DNA from: BS750m-G62 sp964577175
GTDB lineage: Bacteria > Planctomycetota > Phycisphaerae > FEN-1346
Reading direction: 5' to 3'
Assembly: GCA_964577175.1 (NCBI GenBank)
Contig: CAZNYC010000110.1
Span: forward strand, 1-13,866
DNA length: 13,866 bases
The notes beneath the pieces were generated by a model. It ran no database searches. It was not told the DNA's origin and saw only the letters and a program-made list of their open reading frames with translations. Each line of letters begins with the position of its first letter. Within the stretch, counting starts at the first letter, position 1. A program made the position numbers and the translations under genes. This document shows positions 1 through 6,761 of this stretch, piece by piece.

Positions 1-88
1 GCTGCGGGAGCAGCCGGTCATCTCGACCGGTCGTGGCACGTGCCACGGCGGATAGGGATGACCCGCCGCTTCCGCGGCGGGCTCGAAC
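1..88. repeat. Family A cruciform repeat, copy A1 (left end cut by window)
   Basis: The copy starts inside the left arm (GCTGC-GGGA-GCAGC) and lacks the outer GTTCGAGC, which lies before the window. It continues with GTCATC, a central TGGCACGTGCCA palindrome, GATGAC, the right arm CCGCCGC-TTCC-GCGGCGG and the closing GCTCGAAC. The same architecture occurs at 1281-1378, 5133-5231 and 9077-9183. The middle stem is reduced here to GTCATC/GATGAC. It lies upstream of the MoxR gene; its relation to any gene on the left cannot be seen. Confidence 0.8.
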
Positions 89-100
89 AACGCGATCGCC

Positions 101-144
101 GCGGCGGGTGCGAAGATGGACCCGCCGAAGGCGGGCCCGCCGCG
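101..144. repeat. Degenerate family B hairpin (B0)
   Basis: GCGGCGGGTGCG, then a disturbed copy of the partner arm (ACCCGCC ... CCGCCGCGC), resembles the family B hairpins but is interrupted by a second small hairpin, CCCGCC-GAA-GGCGGG at 121-135. It directly follows copy A1, which mirrors the B-then-A order after the MoxR gene (1219-1378). Because it is repeat-derived, the in-frame ATG at 116 is unlikely to be the MoxR start. Confidence 0.5.
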
Positions 145-181
145 CATCACCATGATACCTTTACCGACGAACGGAAACGAG

Positions 182-1204
182 ATGGAATTCGACCGGCAAC
201 TGGAAGCGTTCAAGCGGGCCCGCGACCGCCTCGTCGCCGAGGTCGGCCGCCGCATCATCGGCCAGCGCGAGACCATCGACCAGATGCTCGCCACCGTCTT
301 CACGGGCGGCCACTGCCTGCTCGTGGGCGTGCCGGGCCTGGCGAAGACGATGATGGTCCGGAGCCTGGCGGCCGCCTTGGACCTGACATTCAAGCGCATC
401 CAGTTCACGCCGGACCTCATGCCGTCGGACATCACCGGCACGGACGTGGTGGACCAGGCGCCGGACGGCCGGCGGTCGTTCCGGTTCGTCCGCGGGCCCG
501 TCTTCGCGAACATCGTCCTGGCCGACGAGATCAACCGGGCCCCGCCCAAGACCCAGGCCGCCCTGCTCGAGGCCATGCAGGAACGCCAGGTCACCGTGGG
601 GCAGGACACCTACCCCCTGCCGGACCCGTTCTTCGTCATCGCCACGCAGAACCCCATCGAGCAGGAGGGCACGTACCCCCTGCCGGAGGCCCAACTCGAC
701 CGGTTTCTCCTGGCCATCCACGTGGGGTATCCGGCCGCGGCGGACGAGGAACGCATCCTGATGGCCCCGGCGGGAACGGGCGGCGAGACCGTCCAGCGGG
801 TGCTGGACGCCGACGCCATCCGCGCCCTCCAGCGGGCCGTGCTGGCGGTGCCCGTCTCGCGATATGTCGTGGCGTACGCGACGAAACTCGTCCGGGCCAC
901 CCGGCCGACGGACGCCTCGGCGCCCGCGCTGGTGCGCGAGATGGTGGACTGGGGCGCCGGGCCCCGGGCCGGCCAGCACCTGATCCTCGCGGGCAAGGCC
1001 CTGGCCGCCATGGCCGGACGGGCCGCCGTCGCCGTCGACGACATCCGCGCTGCGGCCGTGCCCGTGCTTCGGCACCGGCTGGCGACGAACTTCGCCGCCG
1101 AGGCCGAGGGTCTGGACGCCGTGGGCGTCATCGAGCAACTGATCGAGGCGGTGCCCGAACCGCCCGTCAAACAGTACGCCGCCGTCGGGGCGGGGGCGAG
1201 GTAA
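182..1204 (+). CDS. MoxR-family AAA+ ATPase
   Basis: This is a cytoplasmic AAA+ ATPase of the MoxR family, whose members act as chaperone-like partners of VWA/DUF58 proteins, often for metal insertion or assembly of envelope or secreted complexes. From the chosen start the protein has 340 residues, a normal MoxR length. Visible motifs are Walker A GVPGLAKT (49-56), Walker B IVLADEIN (111-118), sensor 1 FVIATQNP (151-158) followed by the typical EQEGTYPLPEAQLDRF, and a sensor-2-like GAGPRAGQ near residue 260. ATG 182 is preferred because GGA lies 6 nt upstream (GGAAACGAG-ATG). In-frame ATGs at 116 and 152 have no Shine-Dalgarno sequence, and 116 lies in a repeat remnant. The DUF58 gene follows in the same direction, as in typical MoxR operons, but the gap is filled by B and A repeats. 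The substrate is unknown. Confidence 0.93.
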   Translation: MEFDRQLEAFKRARDRLVAEVGRRIIGQRETIDQMLATVFTGGHCLLVGVPGLAKTMMVRSLAAALDLTFKRIQFTPDLMPSDITGTDVVDQAPDGRRSFRFVRGPVFANIVLADEINRAPPKTQAALLEAMQERQVTVGQDTYPLPDPFFVIATQNPIEQEGTYPLPEAQLDRFLLAIHVGYPAAADEERILMAPAGTGGETVQRVLDADAIRALQRAVLAVPVSRYVVAYATKLVRATRPTDASAPALVREMVDWGAGPRAGQHLILAGKALAAMAGRAAVAVDDIRAAAVPVLRHRLATNFAAEAEGLDAVGVIEQLIEAVPEPPVKQYAAVGAGAR

Positions 1205-1218
1205 GGCCGCTGGATGTT

Positions 1219-1248
1219 GGCGCGGTGGCCCTCCGCACCCACCGCGCC
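1219..1248. repeat. Family B hairpin (B1)
   Basis: A near-perfect 30-nt hairpin with a GGCGCGGTGG / CCACCGCGCC stem around the conserved TCCGC loop core. It lies 15 nt after the MoxR stop. The variable stem position is a T-A pair here, where other copies have C-G. No T-tract follows, so it is not a standard intrinsic terminator. Confidence 0.75.
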
Positions 1249-1280
1249 TTCGCAAGGCAATGAGGCGACGCGCCGTTGCA

Positions 1281-1378
1281 GTTCGAGCCCGCCGCGGGAG
1301 CGGCGGGTCATCCCCATCTGCCATGGCACGTGCCACCGCCGATGGGGATGACCGGCTGCTCCCGCAGCCGGCTCGAAC
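1281..1378. repeat. Family A cruciform repeat, complete copy A2
   Basis: This 98-nt copy divides exactly into a four-way junction with no unpaired junction base. The outer stem is GTTCGAGC (1281-1288) with GCTCGAAC (1371-1378). Arm 1 is CCGCCGC-GGGA-GCGGCGG (1289-1306). The central stem is GTCATCCCCATC (1307-1318) with GATGGGGATGAC (1341-1352), 12 bp, enclosing the palindrome TGGCACGTGCCA. Arm 2 is CGGCTGC-TCCC-GCAGCCG (1353-1370). It lies between the MoxR and DUF58 genes and could fold in RNA or extrude in DNA. Confidence 0.88.
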
Positions 1379-1397
1379 GACGGGCACATACGGGGGC

Positions 1398-1417
1398 TCG
1401 AACGCCGAGTATAGCGC
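1398..1417. repeat. 20-nt direct repeat, copy 1
   Basis: TCGAACGCCGAGTATAGCGC matches 2471-2490 with one difference (T/C at position 13). Here it lies 20 nt before the DUF58 start; there it runs into a family B hairpin. It may be a fixed flanking part of a larger B-associated unit. Confidence 0.55.
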
Positions 1418-1436
1418 CGCGCATCGCTAACACGCC

Positions 1437-2336
1437 ATGGTCACAGCCGAACGCTACCTGAAACCCGACGTCGCCCGAAAAGTTCGCCGTCTGGACCTGC
1501 GCGCGAAATTCATCATCGAGGGCTTCTGGGCCGGCCTGCACGCCTCGCCGTACCGCGGCTTCAGCCTGGAGTTCAGCGAGCACCGCAAGTACGTGCCCGG
1601 CGACGACCCCAAGGGCCTCGACTGGACCGCCTGGGCCAAGACCGACCGCCTCTACGTCAAGACCTTCCACGCCGAGACGAACCTGGAGGCGTACGTCGTC
1701 CTCGATACGAGCCGCAGCATGGCCTACGCCGGACCCGGCGGCGGGATGACCAAACTGGAGTACGGCACGGCGCTGGCGGCCGCGTTCGGGTACCTCCTGC
1801 TGCACCAGCGCGACGCGATGGGCCTGGGGCTGGTGGGGTCGGACCTGTCGCTCCTGGTGCGTCCGAAGACAGGCCGGCGGCACCTGACGCGGGTGCTCGG
1901 CGCGCTGGCCCGCGCCGAGGGCGACGGGCCCACCGCGCTGGCCCCCGCGCTGCACGCCCTGGCGCGGCGGATCAAGCGGCGGAGCCTGGTGCTCCTCATC
2001 TCGGACCTCGTCGACGACCACGAGGCCGTCCTCCATGCCCTGGAGCACCTGGCGTTCCGCGGGAACGACGTGGTCGTCTTCCAGGTGCTCGACGCGGCCG
2101 AGCGGCACCTGGCCCTCGACGGCCCCGTCGTGCTGGAGGATCCGGAGACGGGCCTCCGGGTCCGGACCGACGCCGACCACATCCGCGAGGCGTACACGGA
2201 GCGCGTGGCGGCCGTGACGGCGGCGTACGAGCGGGGCGTCCGGCGGATGGGCGGCGACTTCGTGGCCATGACCACGCGGACGCCGTTCGACCAGGCCCTG
2301 TGCCATTTCCTGGCCGAGCGGCGGCGGCGGTTTTAG
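1437..2336 (+). CDS. DUF58 / VWA-like protein (MoxR partner)
   Basis: A 299-residue DUF58 protein, the usual partner of MoxR ATPases. The family hallmark is seen at about 41-68 (GFSLEFSEHRKYVPGDD, then LDWTAWA). A von Willebrand A-like fold follows, with the MIDAS motif DTSRS at 90-94, a candidate MIDAS threonine in GPTALAP near 166 and a second aspartate in LISDLVDD near 190. No membrane segment is seen, so this is the soluble DUF58 type rather than the longer membrane-anchored type. ATG 1437 is the first in-frame start after the A2 repeat; its Shine-Dalgarno sequence is weak. The gene is in the same direction as the MoxR gene, with 232 nt of repeat-filled spacer. By family knowledge the pair forms an ATPase/VWA chaperone module; the client is unknown. 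BatA/BatB-like partner genes are not adjacent. Confidence 0.92.
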   Translation: MVTAERYLKPDVARKVRRLDLRAKFIIEGFWAGLHASPYRGFSLEFSEHRKYVPGDDPKGLDWTAWAKTDRLYVKTFHAETNLEAYVVLDTSRSMAYAGPGGGMTKLEYGTALAAAFGYLLLHQRDAMGLGLVGSDLSLLVRPKTGRRHLTRVLGALARAEGDGPTALAPALHALARRIKRRSLVLLISDLVDDHEAVLHALEHLAFRGNDVVVFQVLDAAERHLALDGPVVLEDPETGLRVRTDADHIREAYTERVAAVTAAYERGVRRMGGDFVAMTTRTPFDQALCHFLAERRRRF

Positions 2337-2357
2337 ATCGCCCTGACGAACACGTGG

Positions 2358-2514
2358 GGCGCGGTGGGTCTCCGCACCCACCGCGCCACGGCAAAGCGCG
2401 GTGGGCAGTCTTGCCCACCGCGCGGTGCGCAAGACTGGGCACCGCGAAGCCCAAAGGCAGTGCGGCGGGATCGAACGCCGAGCATAGCGCGGCGGGTGCG
2501 GAGACCCGCCGCGC
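2358..2514. repeat. Compound family B array between convergent genes (B2)
   Basis: There are four hairpins in a row: 2358-2387 (12-bp stem, loop CTCCGC), 2396-2423 (GCGCGGTGGGCA / TGCCCACCGCGC, 12-bp stem, 4-nt loop), 2421-2446 (CGCGGTGC / GCACCGCG) and 2487-2514 (GCGCGGCGGGT / ACCCGCCGCGC). The first and last are inverted relative to each other, judging by loop orientation. The array fills the gap between the DUF58 stop (2336) and the stop of the opposing HExxH gene (2570), a position suited to bidirectional transcript ends, although no T-tract is present. Confidence 0.8.
2471..2490. repeat. 20-nt direct repeat, copy 2
   Basis: TCGAACGCCGAGCATAGCGC differs from 1398-1417 by one base. Its last bases form the start of the family B hairpin at 2487-2514. 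Confidence 0.55.
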
Positions 2515-2569
2515 ACTCACTCGACGTACCGTCGACGGCTCAACGGGGCGCTTGGGGCGGGCGGCCCCC

Positions 2570-3652
2570 CTACGGCGCCGCGCGGGTCACGTAAATCCGC
2601 CAGCGGGCCTCCATCTCGCCCAGCGACCACCCGTAGGCGTCCTTCAGGGCCTTTTCCTGCGGCACGCCGTCCTTCAAGGCGTCGACGAAGCGTTTGAACT
2701 TCTTGCGGCCGGCCTTCAGCATGAACTCCACCACCGTCAGGGCCACCCGGTACTGGGTGACCGACAGCATGCCGCCCATCGGCGTCTCGAACATGCTCCG
2801 GATGGACCGGCCGGACTGGCCCACCCGTTTGGCGGGTTCCCACTTGGCGGGCCTGAGTTCGCGGTCGTTGATGGTGGTCATGAACTCGGCCAGGCCCTCG
2901 TGCAGCCACAGGGGCAGGTTGCCCTGGGTCTTGTACAGTTCGAAGAAGGCATGCGTGCCCTCGTGGGCGAAGAGTTCCTGGAGCCGCCGCGGGTCGTCGG
3001 TATCGAGCGGGATGCAGATGTGGGTCAGGTTGGGCGCCCCCTTGCCGTGGCCCTCGATGCCGAAGTAGGCCCCCGCGCGGCCGGGCGACATCATCCCGTC
3101 GTACCGCCGGGCGTACGACTCGAACTGCCGGCGGTACCGGAACAGGATCAGGATGCACTTGCCGTCCCACACCCGTTCGCTCGACGACAGGGCGAACTGT
3201 TTGGTGAGGTTCCGGTACAGCGCCTCGCTCCACTGGACGAAGCGGCGGCTGACGGCCGGCGGGGCGTTCGAGAAGATGAGGTAGTGTGGGGTCTCGGCCA
3301 TCTGGAGGTCCAGGCCGAGCGCGTCGTTGATCGCCTTGAGCCGCTTCTTCTGATGGTCGACGATCGCCCCCTGATCGATGCCGCCCGAGGCGGTCCGCCA
3401 CGGGTCCGGCAGGCCGTACAGCCGGATGCCTTCCGGCGTGGAGGAGCCGAGACGTTCCTCGTCCACCGGGGGCGGCGGCTCGAACTCGATGGCCCAAACG
3501 GCCCCGGGCCCCAGCAGGAGGATGAGCGCCAGCGCTGCCACGGTGCCTACTGCGCGGCGGGTCTCCGCACCCGCCGCGCAGCCGCAAGACCGCCCGTGCA
3601 GGCGCGGTGGGTACACAGACCCACCGCGCCACAGAACCTTGTTTGCCCTCAT
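2570..3652 (-). CDS. Secreted HExxH (DUF1570/peptidase-MA-like) protein with repeat-derived insert
   Basis: A 360-residue secreted protein likely to be a zinc metallopeptidase or a relative. HEGTH (230-234) followed by WLHEGLAEF (249-257) is the gluzincin arrangement: HExxH plus a downstream glutamate. This fits DUF1570/peptidase-MA-like proteins, but the family call is from memory and activity is inferred. The signal-peptide hydrophobic core and AxA-like site are VGTVAALALILLLGPGAVWA (35-54). Between MRANKVL and that core lie about 27 residues encoded by family B repeat DNA, which greatly lengthens the N-region. ATG 3652 is chosen because GAAGGGG lies 5 nt upstream. The in-frame ATG at 3670 overlaps the hflX stop (ATGA) but has weaker signals. 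Either start implies translational coupling to hflX. Confidence 0.82.
   Translation of the reverse strand: MRANKVLWRGGSVYPPRLHGRSCGCAAGAETRRAVGTVAALALILLLGPGAVWAIEFEPPPPVDEERLGSSTPEGIRLYGLPDPWRTASGGIDQGAIVDHQKKRLKAINDALGLDLQMAETPHYLIFSNAPPAVSRRFVQWSEALYRNLTKQFALSSSERVWDGKCILILFRYRRQFESYARRYDGMMSPGRAGAYFGIEGHGKGAPNLTHICIPLDTDDPRRLQELFAHEGTHAFFELYKTQGNLPLWLHEGLAEFMTTINDRELRPAKWEPAKRVGQSGRSIRSMFETPMGGMLSVTQYRVALTVVEFMLKAGRKKFKRFVDALKDGVPQEKALKDAYGWSLGEMEARWRIYVTRAAP
3551..3630. repeat. Family B inverted pair inside the HExxH gene (B3)
   Basis: Hairpin 3551-3580 (GCGCGGCGGGT / ACCCGCCGCGC, loop CTCCGC) and hairpin 3601-3630 (GGCGCGGTGGGT / ACCCACCGCGCC) are separated by 20 nt. They lie in the coding sequence and are translated on the minus strand as RGGSVYPPR ... 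AAGAETRRA, between the start and the hydrophobic core of the signal peptide. The frame stays open across the insert. Confidence 0.85.
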
Positions 3653-3657
3653 CGTCG

Positions 3658-3664
3658 CCCCTTC
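3658..3664 (-). promoter_or_regulatory. Shine-Dalgarno for the HExxH gene
   Basis: GAAGGGG on the minus strand lies 5 nt before ATG 3652. It favours this start over the ATG at 3670 and lies inside the hflX/HExxH junction. Confidence 0.6.
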
Positions 3665-3666
3665 GT

Positions 3667-4968
3667 TCATTGCGGCATTCCCGTCACGGCATACGACGCC
3701 TCGGCCACTTGGTCTATTTGGCGGACCAGCCCCTCCGGCAGCCGGACGGTCTGCACGATCTGCGTATCGACCACCTCGCGATGGAGGATGTCGGCGTGCT
3801 GCTCCAGCCAGGCCAGCAGGCGGCCGTCGGTCGCATCGGCCCGGACGGTCACGTCCCGCTCGGGCCCCATGAGGCGCTCCAGGACCGCCTCGGCGAGGCG
3901 GTCGAGCCCGTCGCCGCGGACGGCGCTGACGGGCACCGCCCCGGGGCAGGCCCGGCGCGCCAGGTCCACGTGCGCCTCGTCCTCCACGAGGTCCACCTTA
4001 TTCAATACGACGAGCTGCGGCTTGTCGCCGCAACCGATTTCGTCGAGGACGCCCTGCACGGCCGCGAGGTCCCCGCGCATGTGCCGGGTCGAGACGTCCA
4101 CCACGTGGAGCAGGAGGTCCGCGTGGACCGCCTCCTCCAGCGTCGCCTTGAACGAGGCGACGAGGTGGTGCGGCAGGTCGCGGATGAAGCCGACCGTGTC
4201 CGAGAGGAGGGCGGTCATCCCGTGCGGCAGTTGCCAGGTGCGGGTCCGCGTGTCGAGCGTGGCGAACAGCCGGTCCTCCACCCGGACGTTGCCGCCGGTC
4301 ACCGCGTTCAGCAGGCTCGACTTGCCGGCGTTCGTGTACCCGACGAGGCCGACGGTCAACTGGTCGCGGCGGGAAGCGACCTCGCGTTCCTTTCGGGCGT
4401 CGATTTCCGCGAGGCGGCGCTTCAGGTCGCCGATGCGTTTGCGGACGAGGCGGCGGTCGGTCTCCAACTGGGTTTCGCCGGGCCCGCGGGTGCCGATGCC
4501 GCCCTCGATGCGCGACAGGTGCGTCCACATCCGCCGGAGACGCGGGTACGTGTATTCCAGTTGCGCGAGTTCCACCTGGAGCCGCGCCTCCCGCGTGCGG
4601 GCCCGGGCGGCGAAGATGTCGAGGATCAACTCGCTCCGGTCCAGCGTCTTGACACCCGTGCCCTGCTCCAGGTTCCGGACCTGGCCCGGCGTCAGGTCGT
4701 TGTCGAAAACGACGACGTCGGCCTTGCGCGCCCGGCACAGGGAGCCGAGTTCCTCCACCTTGCCGTGCCCGATGCAGGTACCCGGATGCATCCGCCGGCG
4801 GCGCTGGGTGAGCGTGCCGACGACGCGGGCGCCGGCGGTATCGGCGAGACGCTCGAGTTCCTCCAACCGCTCGCGGTGATGGGCGTCGCCCTCGGCGTCG
4901 CAGATGACTTCCACCAGCACGGCGCGTTCCTTGACGACGGTGCGCCGGGTTCGTTTGAGTTCCTTCAC
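3667..4968 (-). CDS. hflX: GTPase HflX
   Basis: A 433-residue HflX GTPase, which in known bacteria binds the 50S subunit and splits or rescues stalled ribosomes under stress. The N-terminal HflX domain includes the hallmark RMHPGTCIGHGK and VVVFDNDLTPGQVRNLE. The long helical linker is followed by GGIGTRGPGETQLETDRR, a strong HflX signature. The G domain shows G1 GYTNAGKSS, G3 DTVGF and G4 NKVD. Length is typical. The start is GTG 4968; an AGGAGG lies about 14 nt upstream, longer than ideal, with no in-frame start between. A later GTG in ERAVLVE (after AAGGAA) is an alternative. The stop overlaps ATG 3670 of the next gene. The 5' side contains a B-like hairpin and the A3 repeat, so its promoter or leader may be shaped by repeat sequence. 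Confidence 0.96.
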   Translation of the reverse strand: MKELKRTRRTVVKERAVLVEVICDAEGDAHHRERLEELERLADTAGARVVGTLTQRRRRMHPGTCIGHGKVEELGSLCRARKADVVVFDNDLTPGQVRNLEQGTGVKTLDRSELILDIFAARARTREARLQVELAQLEYTYPRLRRMWTHLSRIEGGIGTRGPGETQLETDRRLVRKRIGDLKRRLAEIDARKEREVASRRDQLTVGLVGYTNAGKSSLLNAVTGGNVRVEDRLFATLDTRTRTWQLPHGMTALLSDTVGFIRDLPHHLVASFKATLEEAVHADLLLHVVDVSTRHMRGDLAAVQGVLDEIGCGDKPQLVVLNKVDLVEDEAHVDLARRACPGAVPVSAVRGDGLDRLAEAVLERLMGPERDVTVRADATDGRLLAWLEQHADILHREVVDTQIVQTVRLPEGLVRQIDQVAEASYAVTGMPQ

Positions 4969-5022
4969 GTGGTTCGGTTCGGCCTCCTGGGCACGCGGTT
5001 CCTGCCGTCCTGTTGCTTCCCG

Positions 5023-5048
5023 CGCGGCGGGTCGCCCGGCCCGCCGCG
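5023..5048. repeat. Family B-like hairpin upstream of hflX
   Basis: CGCGGCGGG and CCCGCCGCG pair perfectly (9 bp) around an 8-nt loop that no longer matches the CTCCGC loop core. It lies 54 nt upstream of the hflX start and would be in the leader if transcription begins further upstream. Confidence 0.6.
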
Positions 5049-5132
5049 AAGATCACCGACCTTCGATTCCGTACCACAAGGAATGGTATCGCGCCGGCGG
5101 CGGCGGGTCAATGCGGGGAGGCGTTGGGCGCC

Positions 5133-5231
5133 GTTCGAGCCGACTGCGGGAGCAGCCGGGTATCCTCATCCGGCATGGCCCTTGCCACGGCGGATGCACA
5201 TGACCCGCCGCTCCCGCGGCGGGCTCGAAAC
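5133..5231. repeat. Family A cruciform repeat, copy A3
   Basis: Outer GTTCGAGC (5133-5140) pairs with GCTCGAAA(C). The left arm is CGACTGC-GGGA-GCAGCCG, with one A-C mismatch (G-T on the other strand). The right arm is CCGCCGC-TCCC-GCGGCGG. The central stem has decayed (GTATCCTCATC against GATGCACATGAC), suggesting an older copy. It ends 3 nt from the TAG stop of the membrane-protein gene (5235-5237), so it forms the immediate 3' end of that gene. Confidence 0.85.
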
Positions 5232-5234
5232 GCC

Positions 5235-6761
5235 CTATTCGCCGTACACCACCATCGCGGGCAGGCGCTCGTAGACGTCGATGCCCTCCGGCGGGCCGGG
5301 GGCCGGGTCGCGGAACCAGGCCACCAGGAACGGCCCCTCGCCGGTGCGGCGATGTTCGTCCCACCACGCCAGGCTCCGCCCGCACCAGGCGAGGTCCGCC
5401 TCCTCGCCCGTCTTCCACTCAACGGCCCAGGCGTCGAGGGGCCGGGTGCGGCCCGCCGCGTCGGTGGCCTCGCCGCCCCGGACGAGCAGGGCTGCGACGG
5501 CGTCCGGCCGGCGGGCCACCCCGGCGAGATCCTGTGCCCCCTCCGGCAATCGGTCCAGCGTCATGGGCAGCGGAGGGTACTCGCTCCACCGCATCACCAG
5601 GCGCGGGCGGATCGCCGTCAGCCGCCGGCGCCGCAGGTCCAGCACGGCGTGCCGTTCATGCATCTGTCCCGGCCGCGCCGCCACGGGCCGGACGAGCGTG
5701 GCGGGGGCCGGCTCGCCGAGCGGAATGTGGGCCGCACCGTCCCCGGGCGACGCAAGGTGCGAGAGCGTCTCGACCGGCGCGTGGGTCGCCTGCGGACGGG
5801 CGTAGGCGATGCGTGCCTGCCGGAGCGTCACCGCGCTTCCACCGCCGAGAAGATGGACGGCAACCGTCGCCGCCACCCCCACGGCCGCCAGGGCTCCGCC
5901 CGCCGCCCACCGGCGAGACGCCAGCGCCATTGCCACCACGAGGACAATCAGCGTGTACACCCCCAGGCCGAGCCACAGTCGAAGCGGTTCCATCCCGTCC
6001 TGCCGACCACCGGTCAACAGCCGCACCGTACCGGGTTCCACGACGGGGGCGCGCGGCGGAAGCCGGAACGCGTCCTTGCGGAGAACCAGCGACGGCTCGG
6101 CCCCGGTCATACCGAAGTCGGTTCCCGTGCCCGAGCGAACGGCGGCGTCGGCGAAGCCGCCGAAGTACAGGAGGCCGACCGCCTGCGCGTCGCACGAGAC
6201 GACCCGCACCGGCCGCGTCCCGAACGCCTCGCGGAGGTCCGCCTGCATCGCGCCGGTCAGTTCCAGCGGCGCCTGGACCGCCACGACGACGGTCTCGTCG
6301 GCCACGAGCCGGGCCTCGGGCGGCGCCGGGCGGACGGTCGCAAGCACCTGTCCCCGGCCGTCGCAGAACGTCGCCTCCACGGCCAGGTCGGGCGTTGCGC
6401 AGAACGCGCGGACGGCCCGCTCGCCGGTCTCGCCCGGCGGCACGTGCCAGGGCACGCGCACGTCGATGGGCCCGCCGGTCGAGACGAGGATTTCCGCTAC
6501 AGCGCGGTCGGTGTGGTTCGTGACCGAAAGCGTGACCGGCACGTACGCCCCGACGCGAACGAGGCCGTCGGTGACGTCGAGGGAGGCGGTGACGGCGACG
6601 TCCGCGGCGAGGGCGGGGGGAACAGCGAGAACCAGAAGGCAAAAGGATGTCATGCTGAGCGCCGCGACGCATCTCGCCTTGCTCCACAGCCAGAACAAAA
6701 GACCACGGCGAGATTCTTCGTCGCCCTGCGGGCTCCTCAGAATGACAACCGGTTTGCCCAT
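5235..6761 (-). CDS. Membrane protein of unknown function, coupled to the debranching enzyme
   Basis: I do not recognise a family. From ATG 6761 it has 508 residues. A signal-peptide-like stretch FCLLVLAVPPALA (40-52) ends in an AxA site. An extracytoplasmic beta-rich domain follows (VPVTLSVTNHTDRAVAEILVST resembles Ig-like or CARDB-type strands). Two membrane helices lie at about 261-282 and 286-306, then a 200-residue C-terminal soluble domain rich in Trp and Arg. Start 6761 overlaps the debranching-enzyme stop as TGATG, with a G-rich stretch upstream, which favours translational coupling. The next in-frame ATG, 6653, has no Shine-Dalgarno sequence and lies in the end of repeat C1. With start 6761, residues 5-38 are largely repeat-encoded and push the hydrophobic core away from the N-terminus. 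A role in envelope handling of glucans is possible from context only. Confidence 0.75.
   Translation of the reverse strand: MGKPVVILRSPQGDEESRRGLLFWLWSKARCVAALSMTSFCLLVLAVPPALAADVAVTASLDVTDGLVRVGAYVPVTLSVTNHTDRAVAEILVSTGGPIDVRVPWHVPPGETGERAVRAFCATPDLAVEATFCDGRGQVLATVRPAPPEARLVADETVVVAVQAPLELTGAMQADLREAFGTRPVRVVSCDAQAVGLLYFGGFADAAVRSGTGTDFGMTGAEPSLVLRKDAFRLPPRAPVVEPGTVRLLTGGRQDGMEPLRLWLGLGVYTLIVLVVAMALASRRWAAGGALAAVGVAATVAVHLLGGGSAVTLRQARIAYARPQATHAPVETLSHLASPGDGAAHIPLGEPAPATLVRPVAARPGQMHERHAVLDLRRRRLTAIRPRLVMRWSEYPPLPMTLDRLPEGAQDLAGVARRPDAVAALLVRGGEATDAAGRTRPLDAWAVEWKTGEEADLAWCGRSLAWWDEHRRTGEGPFLVAWFRDPAPGPPEGIDVYERLPAMVVYGE
6648..6747. repeat. Family C palindromic repeat, copy C1
   Basis: A 100-nt element with TGTCATGCTGAG at one end and CTCAGAATGACA at the other. 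The inner inverted pair is ATCTCGCC / GGCGAGAT, and a small arm GCCC-TGC-GGGC lies near the right end. It matches 8206-8317 in its ends and inner stem. It lies within the N-terminal coding region of the membrane protein; on the minus strand its centre reads DEESRR, as in the second copy. Confidence 0.85.

Noticed and set aside
116..181. MoxR start at ATG 116 or 152
   Set aside because: ATG 116 lies in a degenerate B repeat; neither has a Shine-Dalgarno sequence, while ATG 182 has GGA at good spacing and gives a normal family length.
1281..1378. tRNA-like appearance (cloverleaf plan, GTTCGA as in a T-loop)
   Set aside because: The GTTCGAGC motif is the outer stem at both ends, there is no anticodon arm of proper size, and stem lengths do not match a tRNA.
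2358..2514. CRISPR array
   Set aside because: The repeats are self-complementary hairpins of differing length in both orientations, without regular unique spacers or cas genes.
2300..4879. Very long plus-strand open frame opposite hflX and the HExxH gene
   Set aside because: It is a low-complexity Arg/Ser/Pro-rich shadow of two well-supported minus-strand genes; GC-rich codon bias produces such frames. The same holds for long plus-strand frames at 5013-7547, 6800-8938, 9508-11703 and 11952-13418.
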